A DNA stretch of 64,000 nt from Hippopus hippopus (lineage: Eukaryota; Mollusca; Bivalvia; Cardiida; Cardiidae), in NCBI GenBank assembly GCA_946811185.2, contig OX328106.1:26720426-26784425 (forward strand), in the 5' to 3' direction. This document shows, piece after piece, positions 21,313 to 32,163 of the stretch (the first letter of the stretch is position 1; each line of letters opens with the position of its first letter). The notes below the pieces were generated by a model. That model was not told the origin of the DNA and searched no databases. It saw only the letters and a list, made by a program, of their open reading frames with translations. The position numbers and the translations under genes are program-made.

Positions 21313-21585
21313 ATGTTCATATCAACAACTATGCGTCAATTTCTATTATCCACAGTTCAAAAGTACTATAGGGTAGGAGATCGTAGCCTCTCAGTAGTTC
21401 ACGCAAAGCTTAGAAATAATTGCAGTGATCTGAAATTTGACTTGCACAAAAACCACATTTCAGAGAAATATGATGCTCCTGTCGGCGATCACGCTGAGGA
21501 TGAGGAACATTATTTTTTTCACTGCGCATCTTGCAACAGTCAGATATTAAAATTATTTCGGAAACTTCGTAAGTACCACCCTTAA
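21313..21585 (+). pseudogene. Non-LTR retrotransposon ORF2 C-terminal relic
   Basis: The 90-codon frame reads RVGDRSLSVVHAKLRNNCSD, then LKFDLHKNHI, and later EDEEHYFFHCASCNSQ. This is the pattern found after the reverse transcriptase domain in CR1/jockey-like LINEs: H-A-x-L-R-x-x-C-S, D-L-x-x-x-H, then C-x-C...E-D-x-E-H-Y-F-F-x-C. The first cysteines of the CCHC-like knuckle are lost (DAPVGDHAEDEEH). Nothing of the RT domain is found upstream, so this is a 5'-truncated dead copy. Family assignment within LINEs is inference. Confidence 0.75.
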
Positions 21586-21874
21586 GCTTAGATTTACATT
21601 TTTTGGGGTCTGATAATCCTACGGATTTGATCAGTGGATCGCCCGAGGTTTGCCGAATGACTAGGTAGCGTGGATGGATGTTTTTCTCACTGCAAAAATC
21701 CGATCGTCGCGAGAAAAAAGATCAACATTTTAATGCCTGCCGTGTCTCCTTTTTTAACAGACGAAGACCTTTTCTCTGTCTTTTGATTATTTGCACTTCT
21801 ACTTTCCCAAGTCGAACATTGACCCGATTAGTAAAAGAAAAACAAGACGCAATTTACTTTAATCAAAAGAGAGA

Positions 21875-22097
21875 TTAACTCTTTACCGTAAGAAAATAAA
21901 TTTGACTCGTCCAATTTCAAAGCATTTGCAGACGACAAAGTGAAGTTGGCTCAAATGATGAGATTTTCCTTTTAAAGGGTAAAACAATGGGAAATGAGGG
22001 TGTAAAACTAGTTAACCAGGATTTTCTCCTTTTACCCCAGTGTTTTCAAAAGTCATTTTAAGTGTCGTATACAGACTGGATTGTATGGCAAAGGCTA
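21875..22097 (+). mobile_element. TTAA foldback element, family A
   Basis: TTAA-CTCTTTACCGTAAG; TTTGCAGACGACAAAG; CTCAAATGATGAGATT; TAGTTAACCAGGATTTTCTC; TGTATGGCAAAGGCTAA. Confidence 0.75.
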
Positions 22098-22258
22098 AAA
22101 TAGAATTACAATAAAGCGGGATGAATGCGAACGAGGTCGGTATACACTCTATAGTAGTTAACTAATATAAGCTTATGGCCCTTTGTCCCTCATGTAATAA
22201 GAATAATTATCTCTCTATTGTAAAAGACGAAGTAAGGCCTTGTTTATTTCCCCCTGAG

Positions 22259-22461
22259 TTGACTCTTTATCAAACGACAAAATTTTAGGCTCGTCGAAAT
22301 TGAAAGTATTTGCAGACTACATATTTAATCCAGCCCAAATAATTGTGTTTGTCTTTGAAAGGTTTGAAAACATTGTGGGAAAAGGAGAAGCATCATTTTC
22401 TCCTTTTCCTACAATGTTTTCAAAAGCTTTCTTCCTCAGGAGTCGTTAAAATACAAGGTAA
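22259..22461 (+). mobile_element. TTAA foldback element, family A
   Basis: TTGACTCTTTATCAAACGAC; AATTGAAAGTATTTGCAGAC; AACATTGTGGGAAAAGGAGA followed directly by CATCATTTTCTCCTTTTCCT (tip shortened); ends TACAAGGTAA. Confidence 0.75.
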
Positions 22462-22544
22462 ATTGATACAAGGTAAATGAAGTTGACCTGTTTGATTAGA
22501 TACAACGGTCGAAAAGTTGCTGTTTCAAGATTCCTCAGCCAGTA

Positions 22545-22662
22545 GTAGGTATCTAAGTATCGGACATTGTAGACCAAAGGTCATGCTGCATGTTTTGTTT
22601 AGCCTGATCTTAATCTACACTGTCTGCAAAGACAAAAAAAAAAAAAAAAAAGGTTAAAGTTG
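22545..22662. mobile_element. Family D fragment
   Basis: GGACATTGTAGACCAAAGGT, TGCTGCATG-TTTTG-..., TGATCTTAATCTACACTGTC, then an A-run and GGTTAA. Confidence 0.6.
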
Positions 22663-22765
22663 GTCCCAGCATTGTAAGGGTTACAGAAAGATTATTTTCT
22701 TGACAGACATTATTGGAATTCGAATGTCGCGAGAGTAATCTTTAATGTTCACGCGTTACTGAACA

Positions 22766-22984
22766 ATACCATGATTAAACGACTTCGAGGAAAAGAGGTT
22801 TATGAAAACATTCTTGGAAAAAGGGAAAAAGCTGGCAACAATCATTATCTGTTTCCCAAAATATTTTCTACCATTCCAGAGACAGATTCAATTAAACTCA
22901 TAATTTCAGTCACATTTAATTCGTCGTCTGCAAATGCTTTCAATTCTGACAAGTCTACAATTTCTGTCGTCTGGTAAAGAGTTA
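22766..22984 (-). mobile_element. Family A element, reverse orientation
   Basis: GATTAAACGACTTCGAGG; GAAAACATTCTTGGAAAAAG; TCAATTCTGACAAGTCTACA; GTCGTCTGGTAAAGAGTTA. The overlapping frames are repeat. Confidence 0.75.
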
Positions 22985-23077
22985 CAAAATAGTTTTCATT
23001 CCAATCTTTATGCTTAATCTTCATTCTTGAACTCCTTCTTAACAAAGTTGTTTATCTTCATTATCAATGTGTGGAGA

Positions 23078-23278
23078 TTAACCCTTTAGCTGCGAAATAA
23101 ATGAAACGAACATTTTCATCTTACAATAAAAACCTAAATATTGATGTGTCAAGGTTGATTTCACCGGAGAAAAATACAGTAGCGGACAGTGCAGATCAAA
23201 GATCAGACTGCACGTTTTGTGCAGTCTGATCTTGATCTACACTGTCCGCAAGAGCGGCATGAGACGCCTAAGGGTTAA
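23078..23278 (-). mobile_element. TTAA foldback element, family D (first of a tandem pair)
   Basis: TTAACCCTTTAGCTGCGAAATAA on the left. Hairpin GGACAGTGCAGATCAAAGAT, CAGACTGCACG/CGTGCAGTCTG-type arms, CTACACTGTCCGC. Right end CCTAAGGG-TTAA at 23275-23278, which also serves the next copy. Confidence 0.85.
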
Positions 23279-23469
23279 CACTTAGAGACATTTTCAGCCT
23301 TGAAATAAAACCTAAATAATTGCAACATCAAGATTGCTCTTATCTCAGAATTTCTCAGCAAAGCAAACTGTGTACATCAAAGATCAGACTACACGTTTTG
23401 TTAAGTCTGATCTTGATCTACCTTGTCCGCATAGACAACTTGATTATTGAAAGGCGCTTAGAGTGTTAA
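23275..23469 (-). mobile_element. TTAA foldback element, family D (second of the pair)
   Basis: TTAA-CACTTAGAGACATTTTC; ACATCAAAGATCAGACTACA; GTCTGATCTTGATCTACCTT; GAGTG-TTAA at 23466-23469. It shares its left TTAA with the preceding copy and is more diverged. Confidence 0.8.
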
Positions 23470-23654
23470 GCACTTGATTGTAGTAGGAGATTAATTCCAG
23501 TGTTTGATGTTTGTGAGTTATTATTTGCAGCAATTGACGAGAATATACTAAATGATAACGTCGTGGATGCAACTCAGCACATTTATAAATACGCCTTGTT
23601 CGTAATAGTGAAGAGGAAAATGACTCTGTTGCACTTTGTAAATGACTTGTGGAT

Positions 23655-23869
23655 GCGAACCCTTAAGCTGCTAAGCGCGACTCACCGACCTTTTGCGGAC
23701 AGTGTAGATCAAGATCAGACTGCACAGAACGTGCAGTCTGATCTTGAATCTACACTGTCCGATAAGGAGTTATCTTTCCTCCAAAAATAGCTTTCAAGCA
23801 GCAGTATATTTTGGTTTTCACTATCGGCTTGAACGTTTCATTTCCTTTATTTCGCAGGATTAGGGTTAA
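23655..23869 (+). mobile_element. TTAA foldback element, family D
   Basis: ACCCTTAAGCTGCTAAGCGC; GCGGACAGTGTAGATCAAGA; CAGACTGCACAGAACGTGCA; TCTACACTGTCCGATAAGGA; TTTCGCAGGATTAGGG-TTAA. An overlapping 96-codon frame is a reading of this repeat. Confidence 0.85.
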
Positions 23870-23898
23870 AGTAACAAATGAGTTCTTTTTCTTTCGTT

Positions 23899-24140
23899 TA
23901 GCTCGACTGTTTTCGAAAAAAGCCGTAAGGGTATTGTCATAGCCCTGTGGTCGTCGTCATGAGAAAACTTGGACATTTTTTCATGTGTCTGGTATTACTG
24001 AAGATGTCAACTTCAAACTTAAGCCAGTTGGTATCTATCAAATGCGGAAATGATACCAGAAGGACAGGTTACTCACAAAATATTTTTGATACAGTTATGG
24101 TGGCCTTACCAGTTTTCATTGGACTTAATTTACCTTGTTT
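23899..24140 (+). mobile_element. HINE-like element, AGCTCGACTGTTTTCG subtype (5' part)
   Basis: Starts AGCTCGACTGTTTTCGAAAA, AAGCCGTAAGGGTATTGTCA. It shares ACTGAAGATGTCAACTTCAA and CTCAAAATATTTTTGACACA with 44230-44468. The open frame here reads repeat, since the same sequence recurs with frame breaks. Confidence 0.55.
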
Positions 24141-24482
24141 ACCTTGTTGAAGGATCTTCAATTAGACGTAGAGCCTGTCTGATCCATTTGTACATGTAGA
24201 AATTGTGGACAATTTAGCTTACGCATATTTGAATGAAGTACTAATTACCAAAACATTTTACAGAAAAAAAGTCAAACTTGAATGCATATAAAACCATATT
24301 TTCTGACTGAATCATGCATATTCAACGGTAATTTAACATATTTAACCCTTCTTTCTTGTGCCGAAAGCTGAATTGTCGCGTGGTAAAGCATGCCCTCATT
24401 TCGTGGCTTTCAATATCTATAGAATAGTTCATTAGTAAAGGTCTAAGAACCATCATGTGCACCATAACTCGACAAAAAAGTG

Positions 24483-24488
24483 TTTATT
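24483..24488 (-). promoter_or_regulatory. Polyadenylation signal AATAAA
   Basis: Minus-strand AATAAA about 52 nt past the stop of the exon candidate at 24540-24789, followed by a T-rich CACTTTTTTGTCG stretch. Spacing and context suit a 3' end, but the hexamer is common by chance in AT-rich DNA. Confidence 0.4.
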
Positions 24489-24539
24489 TTCACAAAAAAG
24501 AACTGTTTTGGACAATAGAAATGAACAGTTCTGTGTCAA

Positions 24540-24789
24540 TTATCCTCGGTTTTTTGAAGCGCGATGAAAAGGACGGATGAGTGTCATGGCAGCCATCAGT
24601 CCTCTCGTGACAGCAGCACCAGGATACCAGAATAGTAATAACTGAGGCATTTTGGTCCCTTCTATCATTTCATATGCTGGGAACAGATAAGGAACTGTTT
24701 TAAAAACCATTTTATCATAAAACATCTGAAAAACTTGGTTGCCTTCATAAAAGGGTTGGAAATGTGTACTCTCGGTAGCGGGGAATGTT
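24540..24789 (-). CDS. Candidate terminal coding exon, product unknown
   Basis: On the minus strand a strong acceptor (TGATTTTTTTTCCCCAG, ending at 24790) is followed by an 82-codon frame running to a stop at 24540. It reads TFPATESTHFQPFYEGNQVF, QMFYDKMVFKTVPYLFPAYE, MIEGTKMPQLLLFWYPGAAV, then TRGLMAAMTLIRPFHRASKN. The composition is protein-like: mixed hydrophobic and aromatic residues, two possible membrane-facing stretches (VPYLFPAY; PQLLLFWYPGAAVTRGLMAAM) and a basic tail. It is not made of any repeat seen elsewhere in the window. AATAAA follows 52 nt downstream. I do not recognise the family, and no upstream exons were found. It could also be a chance frame of about 80 codons. Confidence 0.4.
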
Positions 24790-24799
24790 CTGGGGAAAA

Positions 24800-25920
24800 A
24801 AAATCAGTGGCCGAAAGAAAAAGGTCACGAAATTCTCCGATCAAATTATAGGTCGGAATCCTGTCACAGTACTCCAGTATGGTCACATGACTTTTTGGCA
24901 TCAAGACTGACTTTGTCACATATCGACAATTTTTTTTTTTTCAGGATTAAAATTTGATATCAGACGGAGAATTTAAACAGGGCACTTTTCGGGTTGAAAA
25001 AAAGTAATTAGAAATTTGTCACTCAACCGATCTTTCCTTTAGAAATATGTATACTTTTTTTTATAAACTGCATTTTGTAAATTACTAGTAACAGCAATGA
25101 CACTGTTATTTACACTCAGATAAGCGGTTCACATAAAACAGTTACGTCATTCACTTCACAAGAAAATTCGGATATGATTTTTGGTTCGAAAATTGGTACC
25201 CCTCGGAAATAAGTCAATCAGTCGACCATATGTCCTTTTTATACGTCCAAGAATTTTCACCGATTTGTAATTCCAGCCGATTGCTGACACCCACAAAAAT
25301 ACTTTGATTTTCAACTTACCTGTATAAGTTAGCTTTTAATTAAGACATTTTAAATTGTATCGAAAACTGAGGAAAAGAAGCATTTATTTGCACTTGTTTT
25401 CTGCACTTTTCCTTTTTTCCTTGTATGTAAACTGTCTGCGGAAACTAAAAAAAGAAAGTAATATGCCGTGCTTATTGTAGCTTAATGGTTTTGGTACAGG
25501 TGATTCCAGGTGATTTCAGAGAACTGTGGTCCACTTTACTAACAAGTTTGAACCCTATTGTCTAGTACTCTTAAGTACATACAAAGGAAGCTGTTTGAAC
25601 CTTGAGTATAACCTTTAAGCCGGATGAAAATCGCTTGATGTCTCTCTTCTTATTACTTAAATGAGTGTTCTGAAATTTGGGCGTTTACAAAATGAAAGGA
25701 GTTACAACAGAAAAATTACCATTTATCAACTGTCTTAATGTCCGTTCTATTAACGTAATTATCTAACAGGCACGATACAGCATTTGTTCCTTCCGTTTTG
25801 TAGAAGTGCTAAACACTTGATATAAGATTCTAGCTAGATGTACAATGTAATAAAATATCTTAATAGGTCGACGATAAATGCAATTAGGTGAACACTTTTT
25901 CTTCAAGTCGTCATTATTCC
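24800..25920. other. Intergenic stretch
   Basis: Apart from the repeat at 25088-25215 (second copy of 12338-12480) I see no gene, RNA or element ends here. Short frames on the minus strand at 24800-24919 would fall in the intron before the exon candidate. Confidence 0.5.
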
Positions 25921-25925
25921 AGCCA

Positions 25926-26136
25926 TTAATCCTTAGGCTGCTAAGCAAACCTCCATGTACTTTTGAGGACAGAATGGATCAAAGATCAGACTGCGCTTTC
26001 TTTGCAGTCTGATCTAGGGTCTAAACTGTCGGATAAGGTGAGATTCTTCCGGCGCAAAGAACTTTAAATCGCATTTTTTGCGTTTTTATTGTTTGCTGGA
26101 AATTTTCATTGGATTCATTCAGCAGTTTAGGAATTA
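25926..26136 (+). mobile_element. TTAA foldback element, family D
   Basis: TTAATCCTTAGGCTGCTAAG; ATGGATCAAAGATCAGACTG; CTTTGCAGTCTGATCTAGGG; AACTGTCGGATAAGGTGAGA; CAGTTTAGGAA-TTAA. Confidence 0.8.
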
Positions 26137-26344
26137 AAGTGCTTAAAATTTTCGGAGTGTGAATACAGCACTGTATAATCACATCTATAAGGATCATAGT
26201 GGAAATATCACGAGATATCGAGTTGTACAGATCCCAAATCAAACTGAAGTTTCTATAAAATCTGATCCTGATCAATTAAACGTAATTAGTGCTCGGCGTT
26301 TCTAGGTTTAAAATGGCGTTATTTCGACAAGACTTTAGAACTGA

Positions 26345-26540
26345 CGTTGTCAAAATTCAGTAGAAAAAAATATTTATGAGAAAAGGAGAAAATAACGGTG
26401 ACAAGCATTTCTCCTTTTTCCCATAATGTTTTCCATCCTTTGGAATACAAATCCAATCATTTAGTTGCATTTAGATTATCGCCTGCAAACGCTATCAATT
26501 TGGACAAGTTGAAAATTTTTGTCTTTTTGTAAAGAGTTAG
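26345..26540 (-). mobile_element. Family A element, reverse orientation
   Basis: TGAGAAAAGGAGAAAATAAC, AAGCATTTCTCCTTTTTCCC, CAATTTGGACAAGTTGAAAA, TTGTAAAGAGTTA. Confidence 0.7.
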
Positions 26541-26560
26541 TTTATCTAGCAGTATAAGGA

Positions 26561-26770
26561 TTAACCTTTAGGCTGCTAAGCGGGACTAACTGACCTTTTG
26601 CGGACAGTGTAGATCAAGATCAGACTGCACAAAACGTGCAGTCTGATCTTGATCTACACTGTCCGATAAGGAGATATTATTCCCCTAAACATAACTTTGA
26701 AACAGCAACATTTGGGTTGTTTCTATGAATTGGAAATTTTATTTTAATTATTTAGCAGGATAAGGGTCAA
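26561..26770 (+). mobile_element. TTAA foldback element, family D, well preserved
   Basis: TTAACCTTTAGGCTGCTAAG; GCGGACAGTGTAGATCAAGA; then CAGACTGCAC AAAAC GTGCAGTCTG-type palindrome; CTACACTGTCCGATAAGGAG; GCAGGATAAGGGTCAA. The hairpin arms are about 35 bp. Confidence 0.9.
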
Positions 26771-26983
26771 TGAATCATCAATACTTTAATTGCTCATCCG
26801 ATCCCTCAGAATCTGCTGGTGCACCGGTTGCTGAGACAAGCTGCCATTCAAATATTCTTATGAGCTCTAGAACACAATACAATCATATTATTGCTCATTT
26901 TATTGCACGTTCATTTGTAAGAATATAGCTTTATCCGGGAAATAGTTGTATGCCTTTTCGAATTTTTATTGGTGTTTCAAGAT

Positions 26984-27175
26984 TTAAAATTTTACTGCCT
27001 GGTGTATCTTGGTAACGACGGAGAAATTGCTGGAAACAAAAATTTTCTCCTTTTTCTACAATTTTTCGTACTCCCTCAGACGAAAATCACATCAGTTCAG
27101 TTACATTTAAAGTTATAGTCTTCAATGCTTGTTGTTTGGGCATATCTTAAATTTTATTGCGTGGTAAAGAGTTAA
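26984..27175 (-). mobile_element. TTAA foldback element, family A
   Basis: TTAAAATTTTACTGCCTGGT; GGAGAAATTGCTGGAAACAA then AATTTTCTCCTTTTTC; GCGTGGTAAAGAG-TTAA at 27172-27175. Confidence 0.7.
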
Positions 27176-27835
27176 GAATTTTTAGTTGATAGTACAAGTC
27201 AATCTTGAAAATCTCAAAAAAAGGCTCTCCAGCTATTAGTTTACCCCTAATATTCTCCTTTTTTGTGACAAGGAGGGGGCACCAATTAATTGCAACAATG
27301 GGTCACCTCTATGTCATTGTCTATTGGTGTACAATACGAGCATTCTGTTTGTTCGTATTTCCTGAAATTAGCTTTCCAGCTACTTGTAACTTGTGGATAA
27401 AATAAAAAGAAAAACTGATATACACCCTTTTTCTGTTGCCGGTTAGTTGGTCTTTTCATGTGTCGAATTGTATCTTCTCTGCATGTTAAAAGCATTATAT
27501 ATTTTGGAAATTTCTACCCTTACGGAACATGCAGCTGTTTTCTAGTAGCTGGCTATGAGAAGCCAACAAAGTTCCATTTTTTTTAAGTTTAATTGGAAGT
27601 AGACAGAAGTATTTCCAATCATTAGTTTAAAAGATATTGTTTGTGACGCATCCGCTTCTAATTCTTTCAAGCAAGGGATGCAGCTGAAGTTCATAAAGCA
27701 GTGTAATTTGTATTGATGCAGGTACCCGGGTACCCGCGCGAAATTGTCAGACGGGTACTTGGTTGAAGATTCTGTACTGTTTCAGCCCTAGAACCGAGCG
27801 ACTTTTGAAACGAGATTTCAGATAAACAGAGCAAT

Positions 27836-28066
27836 AATAACACTTTTACCGAACGATCTTAACTTTTAACAACACTTAGGAAGAAGCTTTAGAAAACATC
27901 GTTGGGAAAAGGAGAAAATGCTGGTAACCAGCTTTTTCTGCTTTTCTTACGATCTTTTCTAACCGATCAAGGACAAATTTCTTCATTTGGACCACCTTTA
28001 ATTTGTTGTCTACAAATGCTTTTCATTTTGACCAATCTAAATTGTTTTTGTTTGGTAAAGGGTAAA
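27836..28066 (-). mobile_element. Family A element, reverse orientation
   Basis: TAACACTTTTACCGAACGAT; AAAACATCGTTGGGAAAAGG; AAAATGCTGGTAACCAGCTT; TTTGGTAAAGGGTAAA. Confidence 0.8.
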
Positions 28067-28477
28067 TCTGCAGCGACCTTGATAGTATCGTAGACATCAA
28101 GTGTTCTGTAACAAGGAGTTGTTTCATTTACCTCAATATTCTCAAAAGCAGTTCAAACGTTAAAAAAAGCCGTTATCATGCGTTAATGGGATAAATACGT
28201 AATATTAAGTTGTTGTAGCTTTCCTGGTATTTATATTTGATTCGAGCAGCGTGAGAAAATTTGATATTTGAAACAAATACTAGCGTCAGAAAAGTATACC
28301 GCGCATGAGTTACGTCATCATTACGTCATCGTACCATATTTGGAACCGTATTTCACGTTGCTTAGAGACGGATTTTTTTTTTTGTCGTGTGCGATATTTC
28401 ATTCAAATAGGATTCATGTATTTGAGCCGAAAAACTCTCAGGTATATATAAAAAGAGTTCTTTTTGAACAAAGGTAT

Positions 28478-28742
28478 ATGGTCTGCAATACGCGAAAAAA
28501 AGCATTCAGACATTTGCGTTAAGTGTCATCCCGGATCAGCCTGCCCAGTCCGCGCAGGCTATTCCGAGACGACAGTTTCCGTTCTTAAGTAATTTTCTTT
28601 TTGGTGCAAGTCTAGTATACGACAAAATCGAATGTAGTCGTAAAGTGTCGTCTCGGATTAGCCTGCGCGGACTGCGCAGGCTGATCCGAGAAGACACTTT
28701 ACGCAAATGTCCGAATGCCCCTTTTCGCGTGTTGCAAGCCAA
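28478..28742. mobile_element. Foldback element, family C
   Basis: ATGGTCTGCAATACGCGAAA at left; CCTTTTCGCGTGTTGCAAGC at right. It has two GC hairpins, one in each half, with arms AGCCTGC.C/GCGCAGGCT. The centre holds AAGTCTAGTATACGACAAAA and GTAGTCGTAAAGTGTCGTCT. Overlapping frames are repeat readings. Confidence 0.9.
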
Positions 28743-28747
28743 TGTTA

Positions 28748-28956
28748 CTTTCACCCTCTTACCAGACGACAAAATTTAAGAATCGTCCTTATTAAAGGCA
28801 TTTCCAGACCACAATTCAAATGTGGCTCAAAATGATAGAATTTGTATTAGAAAGGTTCGAAAACTTTGTTGGGGCAAATGCTGCTTATCTGCATGTTCTT
28901 TCTTCTCACCATTTTCCACTGGGTCATCAAAACTCGTGATCGTTTGATAAAGGATT
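28748..28956 (+). mobile_element. Family A element with decayed tip
   Basis: CCTCTTACCAGACGACAAAA; TGTGGCTCAAAATGATAGAA; GGGGCAAATGCTGCTTATCT; TTGATAAAGGATTA. Immediately followed (28968-29030) by a second, partial left end: TTACTATACGACAAATTTTA, TTGAAAGCATTTGCTGAC. Confidence 0.75.
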
Positions 28957-29071
28957 ATCCTTTTTTACTATACGACAAATTTTAGGATCATCCTCATTGA
29001 AAGCATTTGCTGACAAAAAAGCACAGTCGGGCTGGTTCTTTAATATGCTGCAAATTTAGAGATAGCAAAAT

Positions 29072-29168
29072 CGTTTCGGTCGATGTCAGGCTGAGCAGAT
29101 CGCGCACGCTGACATGGGTCGATACCTTCTGCAGATGCATTAAGCCCACTTTTCACAGAGCAGGGCTT
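29072..29168 (+). mobile_element. Family B fragment (hairpin and right end)
   Basis: TTTCGGTCGATGTCAGGCTG, GCACGCTGACATGGGTCGAT, CAGATGCATTAAGCCCACTT, TTCACAGAGCAGGGCT. Confidence 0.65.
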
Positions 29169-29389
29169 GTATAAAGTCGTAAAAGCCTTCTTCTATAGGT
29201 GGAAGAACGCGAGATATCGATTTGATGAGGTGTTTAACCTATCCAAACTACTGTAAAATTTCGATTATTCGAATATGCAGTAAGTCTAAAAACTCGGTTA
29301 TTTCGGGGCGTTGTTTGGGGCGGTTGTGCGATACAATAGTGTAGCTTTTTGGAGTTTTGCTGAACATTCCTGCGTTTTAATGATATATA

Positions 29390-29655
29390 AGGTCTGAAAC
29401 ACGCGAAAAGGGGCATTCGGACATTTGCGTAAAGTGTCGTTCCGGATCAGCCTGCGCAATCCGCGCAGACTTATCCGAAACGACACTTTCCGTTTCTGTG
29501 TATATTTCTGTTTCGCGCAGGTCTACTGTGGTACAAAATTTAATGTAGTCGTAAAGTGCCGTCTCGGATAAGCCTGCGCGGACTGCACGGGCTGATCCGA
29601 AGACGACACTTTACGCAAATGTCCGAATGCCCCTTTTCGTGTGTTGCAGGCCATA
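29390..29655. mobile_element. Foldback element, family C
   Basis: GGTCTGAAACACGCGAAAAG; paired GC hairpins near 29448-29475 and 29570-29600; CGAATGCCCCTTTTCGTGTG; TTGCAGGCC. Only about 650 bp from the previous C copy. Confidence 0.9.
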
Positions 29656-30146
29656 TGTGGTTCATTATGAAGAGAATTATTGAAAAGTAACCTCTCCAGA
29701 AACTGTCCGTTTTATTCCATTGTTATGCATATTGTTAAAAACTGAAATTTTCAACAAGATATATCTTTCGAGATAAGATGTTAGTTCAAATCATCGTTGC
29801 AGAAAGAGTAGTTGCCACTAAAATTGATGTGTCTGAAAATACATGCAGACATACAGGTTATGGGTCACGATTAAAACATCAATAAAGAGGTATTGTTATA
29901 AATTAACCCGCAAGCAAGCCTCCAGCGGCCCGCAGAATTTACATGTCGATGTTTTTCACCAATCGTACAGCACTATTAATTAAGCCGGGAATATCAGTAC
30001 CAAGAAAGAGGTCAACAGCCTACTTAGCCAGCCTTGCCGAAAAATAATGTAGCCATTTTACATTTACATAATGCTTTATTTCCACCGAAAAAGAACATTA
30101 ACAAGTACAAAAAAGACGCATATTTAAGGTTCATAACTTAGAGCAT

Positions 30147-30357
30147 GTATTCTTTACCAAAGCACCCTTTTTTAACATCCCTGGGTAAAAAGGCTTTCAG
30201 AAAGCTAGTGGAAAAAGTAAAACATGTTTGTAACCAGCAATATTTTCTATCCTTTCAAACACAAATCAAATCATTTGTGATTACCGATATTTAAATTGTC
30301 GTCTGCAAAAAATCGATTTGGACAAGTCTGTAATTTTGTCGTCTGCTGAAGGGTAAA
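30147..30357 (-). mobile_element. Family A element, reverse orientation
   Basis: ATTCTTTACCAAAGCACCCT; TGTTTGTAACCAGCAATATT; CGATTTGGACAAGTCTGTAA; GTCGTCTGCTGAAGGGTAAA. Confidence 0.7.
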
Positions 30358-30359
30358 GG

Positions 30360-31070
30360 TATTCAGCTGCACCATTTCCCCTAGGGATGTTAATCTTTAG
30401 AGAATCTTTACGTTGGCAAGTCAAGACCGAAAACAAAGCACGTGCATTTATCTTTATAGCATGTTTAAGTCTCGAGTGGTATTTCATAATCCTAATAAAC
30501 TGTCAGTACGAAGTAGATCAGATTTTTCACACGATATTCACTGGAATATAGAAATAGGTCTTCCTTACCTGCCATTCTATGGATTTTAGAAAACTCAGTG
30601 AATTATGTAGAGGATCTTCAATGAGTGTTCATGTTAGATCTATTTTGAATTTATTAAACGAGTGATCTAAAGCAAGATAAAGACTAGGCTTGTCGTGATT
30701 TGATTTTGTTTTCGATGACCAATGTAATAAATTCATTATAAAATGAACACAGTTGTAAGATCCTTTTTCTAACATGACCAGAAATTATTTGTGAAAACTC
30801 TTAAGTTTAAATGGTCTTATCTGGAGTCCCACAATAGGGCGACTAGAGAGAGATTTGTTATGCGGTTTTATGGACACACTAGCGCAAACAATAACATCCT
30901 TCCTATCTTTTTGAAGCAACAATTCATACAAAGCTAAACTCATTTTGTACAGAATATCAACATGGGAATAAAAGTCAAACGATTAGAGTGTGTTTGTTAG
31001 CAAAAGTTGCAAGGGAAAAAGAAACTCTGTTGATCTCTACTCGTATTTAAAATTCAACCGCTTTCAGTTT
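30360..31070. other. Intergenic stretch, nothing recognised
   Basis: No convincing coding frame or repeat boundary. AT-rich. Confidence 0.5.
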
Positions 31071-31076
31071 GAATAA

Positions 31077-31338
31077 TGAGCCATGCTCTGGCAAAAGGGA
31101 GCTTAAAGAATCTCCGTGATGCATGATATAAATCAAGCCATCACATAATTATGGATCTATAATAGCTATTTTTTTAACAACCGACATAATCTTGAGGTAG
31201 ACCGGTCCTTGGACATACAGAAAGCTGACCAGTAGCGAAAAGTTTCGGCCCAGGTCAGCCTGCGCGGATTGCGCAGGCTGACCTGGGTCGATACTTTTCG
31301 CAGATGCATTAAGCCCCCTTTTCTTAGAGCCTGGCTCA
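31077..31338 (+). mobile_element. Foldback element, family B, complete
   Basis: TGAGCCATGCTCTGGCAAAA at left and AGAGCCTGGCTCA at right. It contains GAATCTCCGTGATGCATGAT, GACATACAGAAAGCTGACCA, and a hairpin with arms TTTCGGCCCAGGTCAGCC / GGCTGACCTGGGTCGATA, then GCATTAAGCCCCCTTTT. The minus-strand frame here is repeat. Confidence 0.9.
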
Positions 31339-31804
31339 TATATAACGTTACTTGAAATGATGTCACTGTTACAGTCCTAGAGTCAAAAAAAAAAACAAAA
31401 TTTATTTGGACATTCTGAATACTATTCATTAAGGTGGCCTTATCTTAAAATTGATATAACGATATGTCATGGCACTCGGGTCTTTTCCCGTTGCATCCAG
31501 GTAAAATTTCATTCCATAAGCACACTATACAAGTAGGTTTGGATGAAGGCAAGCGTTTATGTACAATGTATAACTATGGAACGCTATAGCTGTCACATAT
31601 TGACATATTTCGAGTTGTCTTGTTCAAACAACCTTTATTATGTCATATAGATACATTATTAAGTCAGGTAAGATATTACTTTTCTCAACACATGATCTTA
31701 TTATGTTAAAAATAGATGTAAAGTTAATTTGTCGACCTCCCAACTTATTACGACTTCACCTGTGCGCTGTTACCATGATAATGAGATGTATTAACTGCTT
31801 GCTT

Positions 31805-32110
31805 CTTTGCGTTGTTATGTTAAAAGGCAAAATTGACTCGTCAAATTGTGTGTCTCTGAGATATACGCTGTGTTATTGTGTTTGATAGATTAAAATTTTT
31901 ATAACCTCATTGAGAGGTTAAAAAAAAAAAAACTGTTGATTTGTGTAAGTTTTGTATAAACGACTAAGATAAGTGGAATCGTGGATCCTTTGTGCTGTTA
32001 TTTTAAAAGGAAATGTTGACTTAGCAAATTGTTTTATGTATGCATGCTAACATTGTGTTTAAGGGATATATTGACTGGTCAATTCTTTATGTTGTTGGGC
32101 TAAAAATCAA
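31805..32110 (+). repeat. Degenerate tandem repeat next to the HINE-like complex
   Basis: TTGTTATGTTAAAAGGCAAA, ATTGACTCGTCAAATTGTGT recurs as GCTGTTATTTTAAAAGGAAA, GTTGACTTAGCAAATTGTTT and as AGGGATATATTGACTGGTCA. Units are irregular. Confidence 0.4.
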
Positions 32111-32163
32111 ATGTTTGCAATGAACACAATCAAGTCGATTGCAACCACAATAAATTTGTTTTT

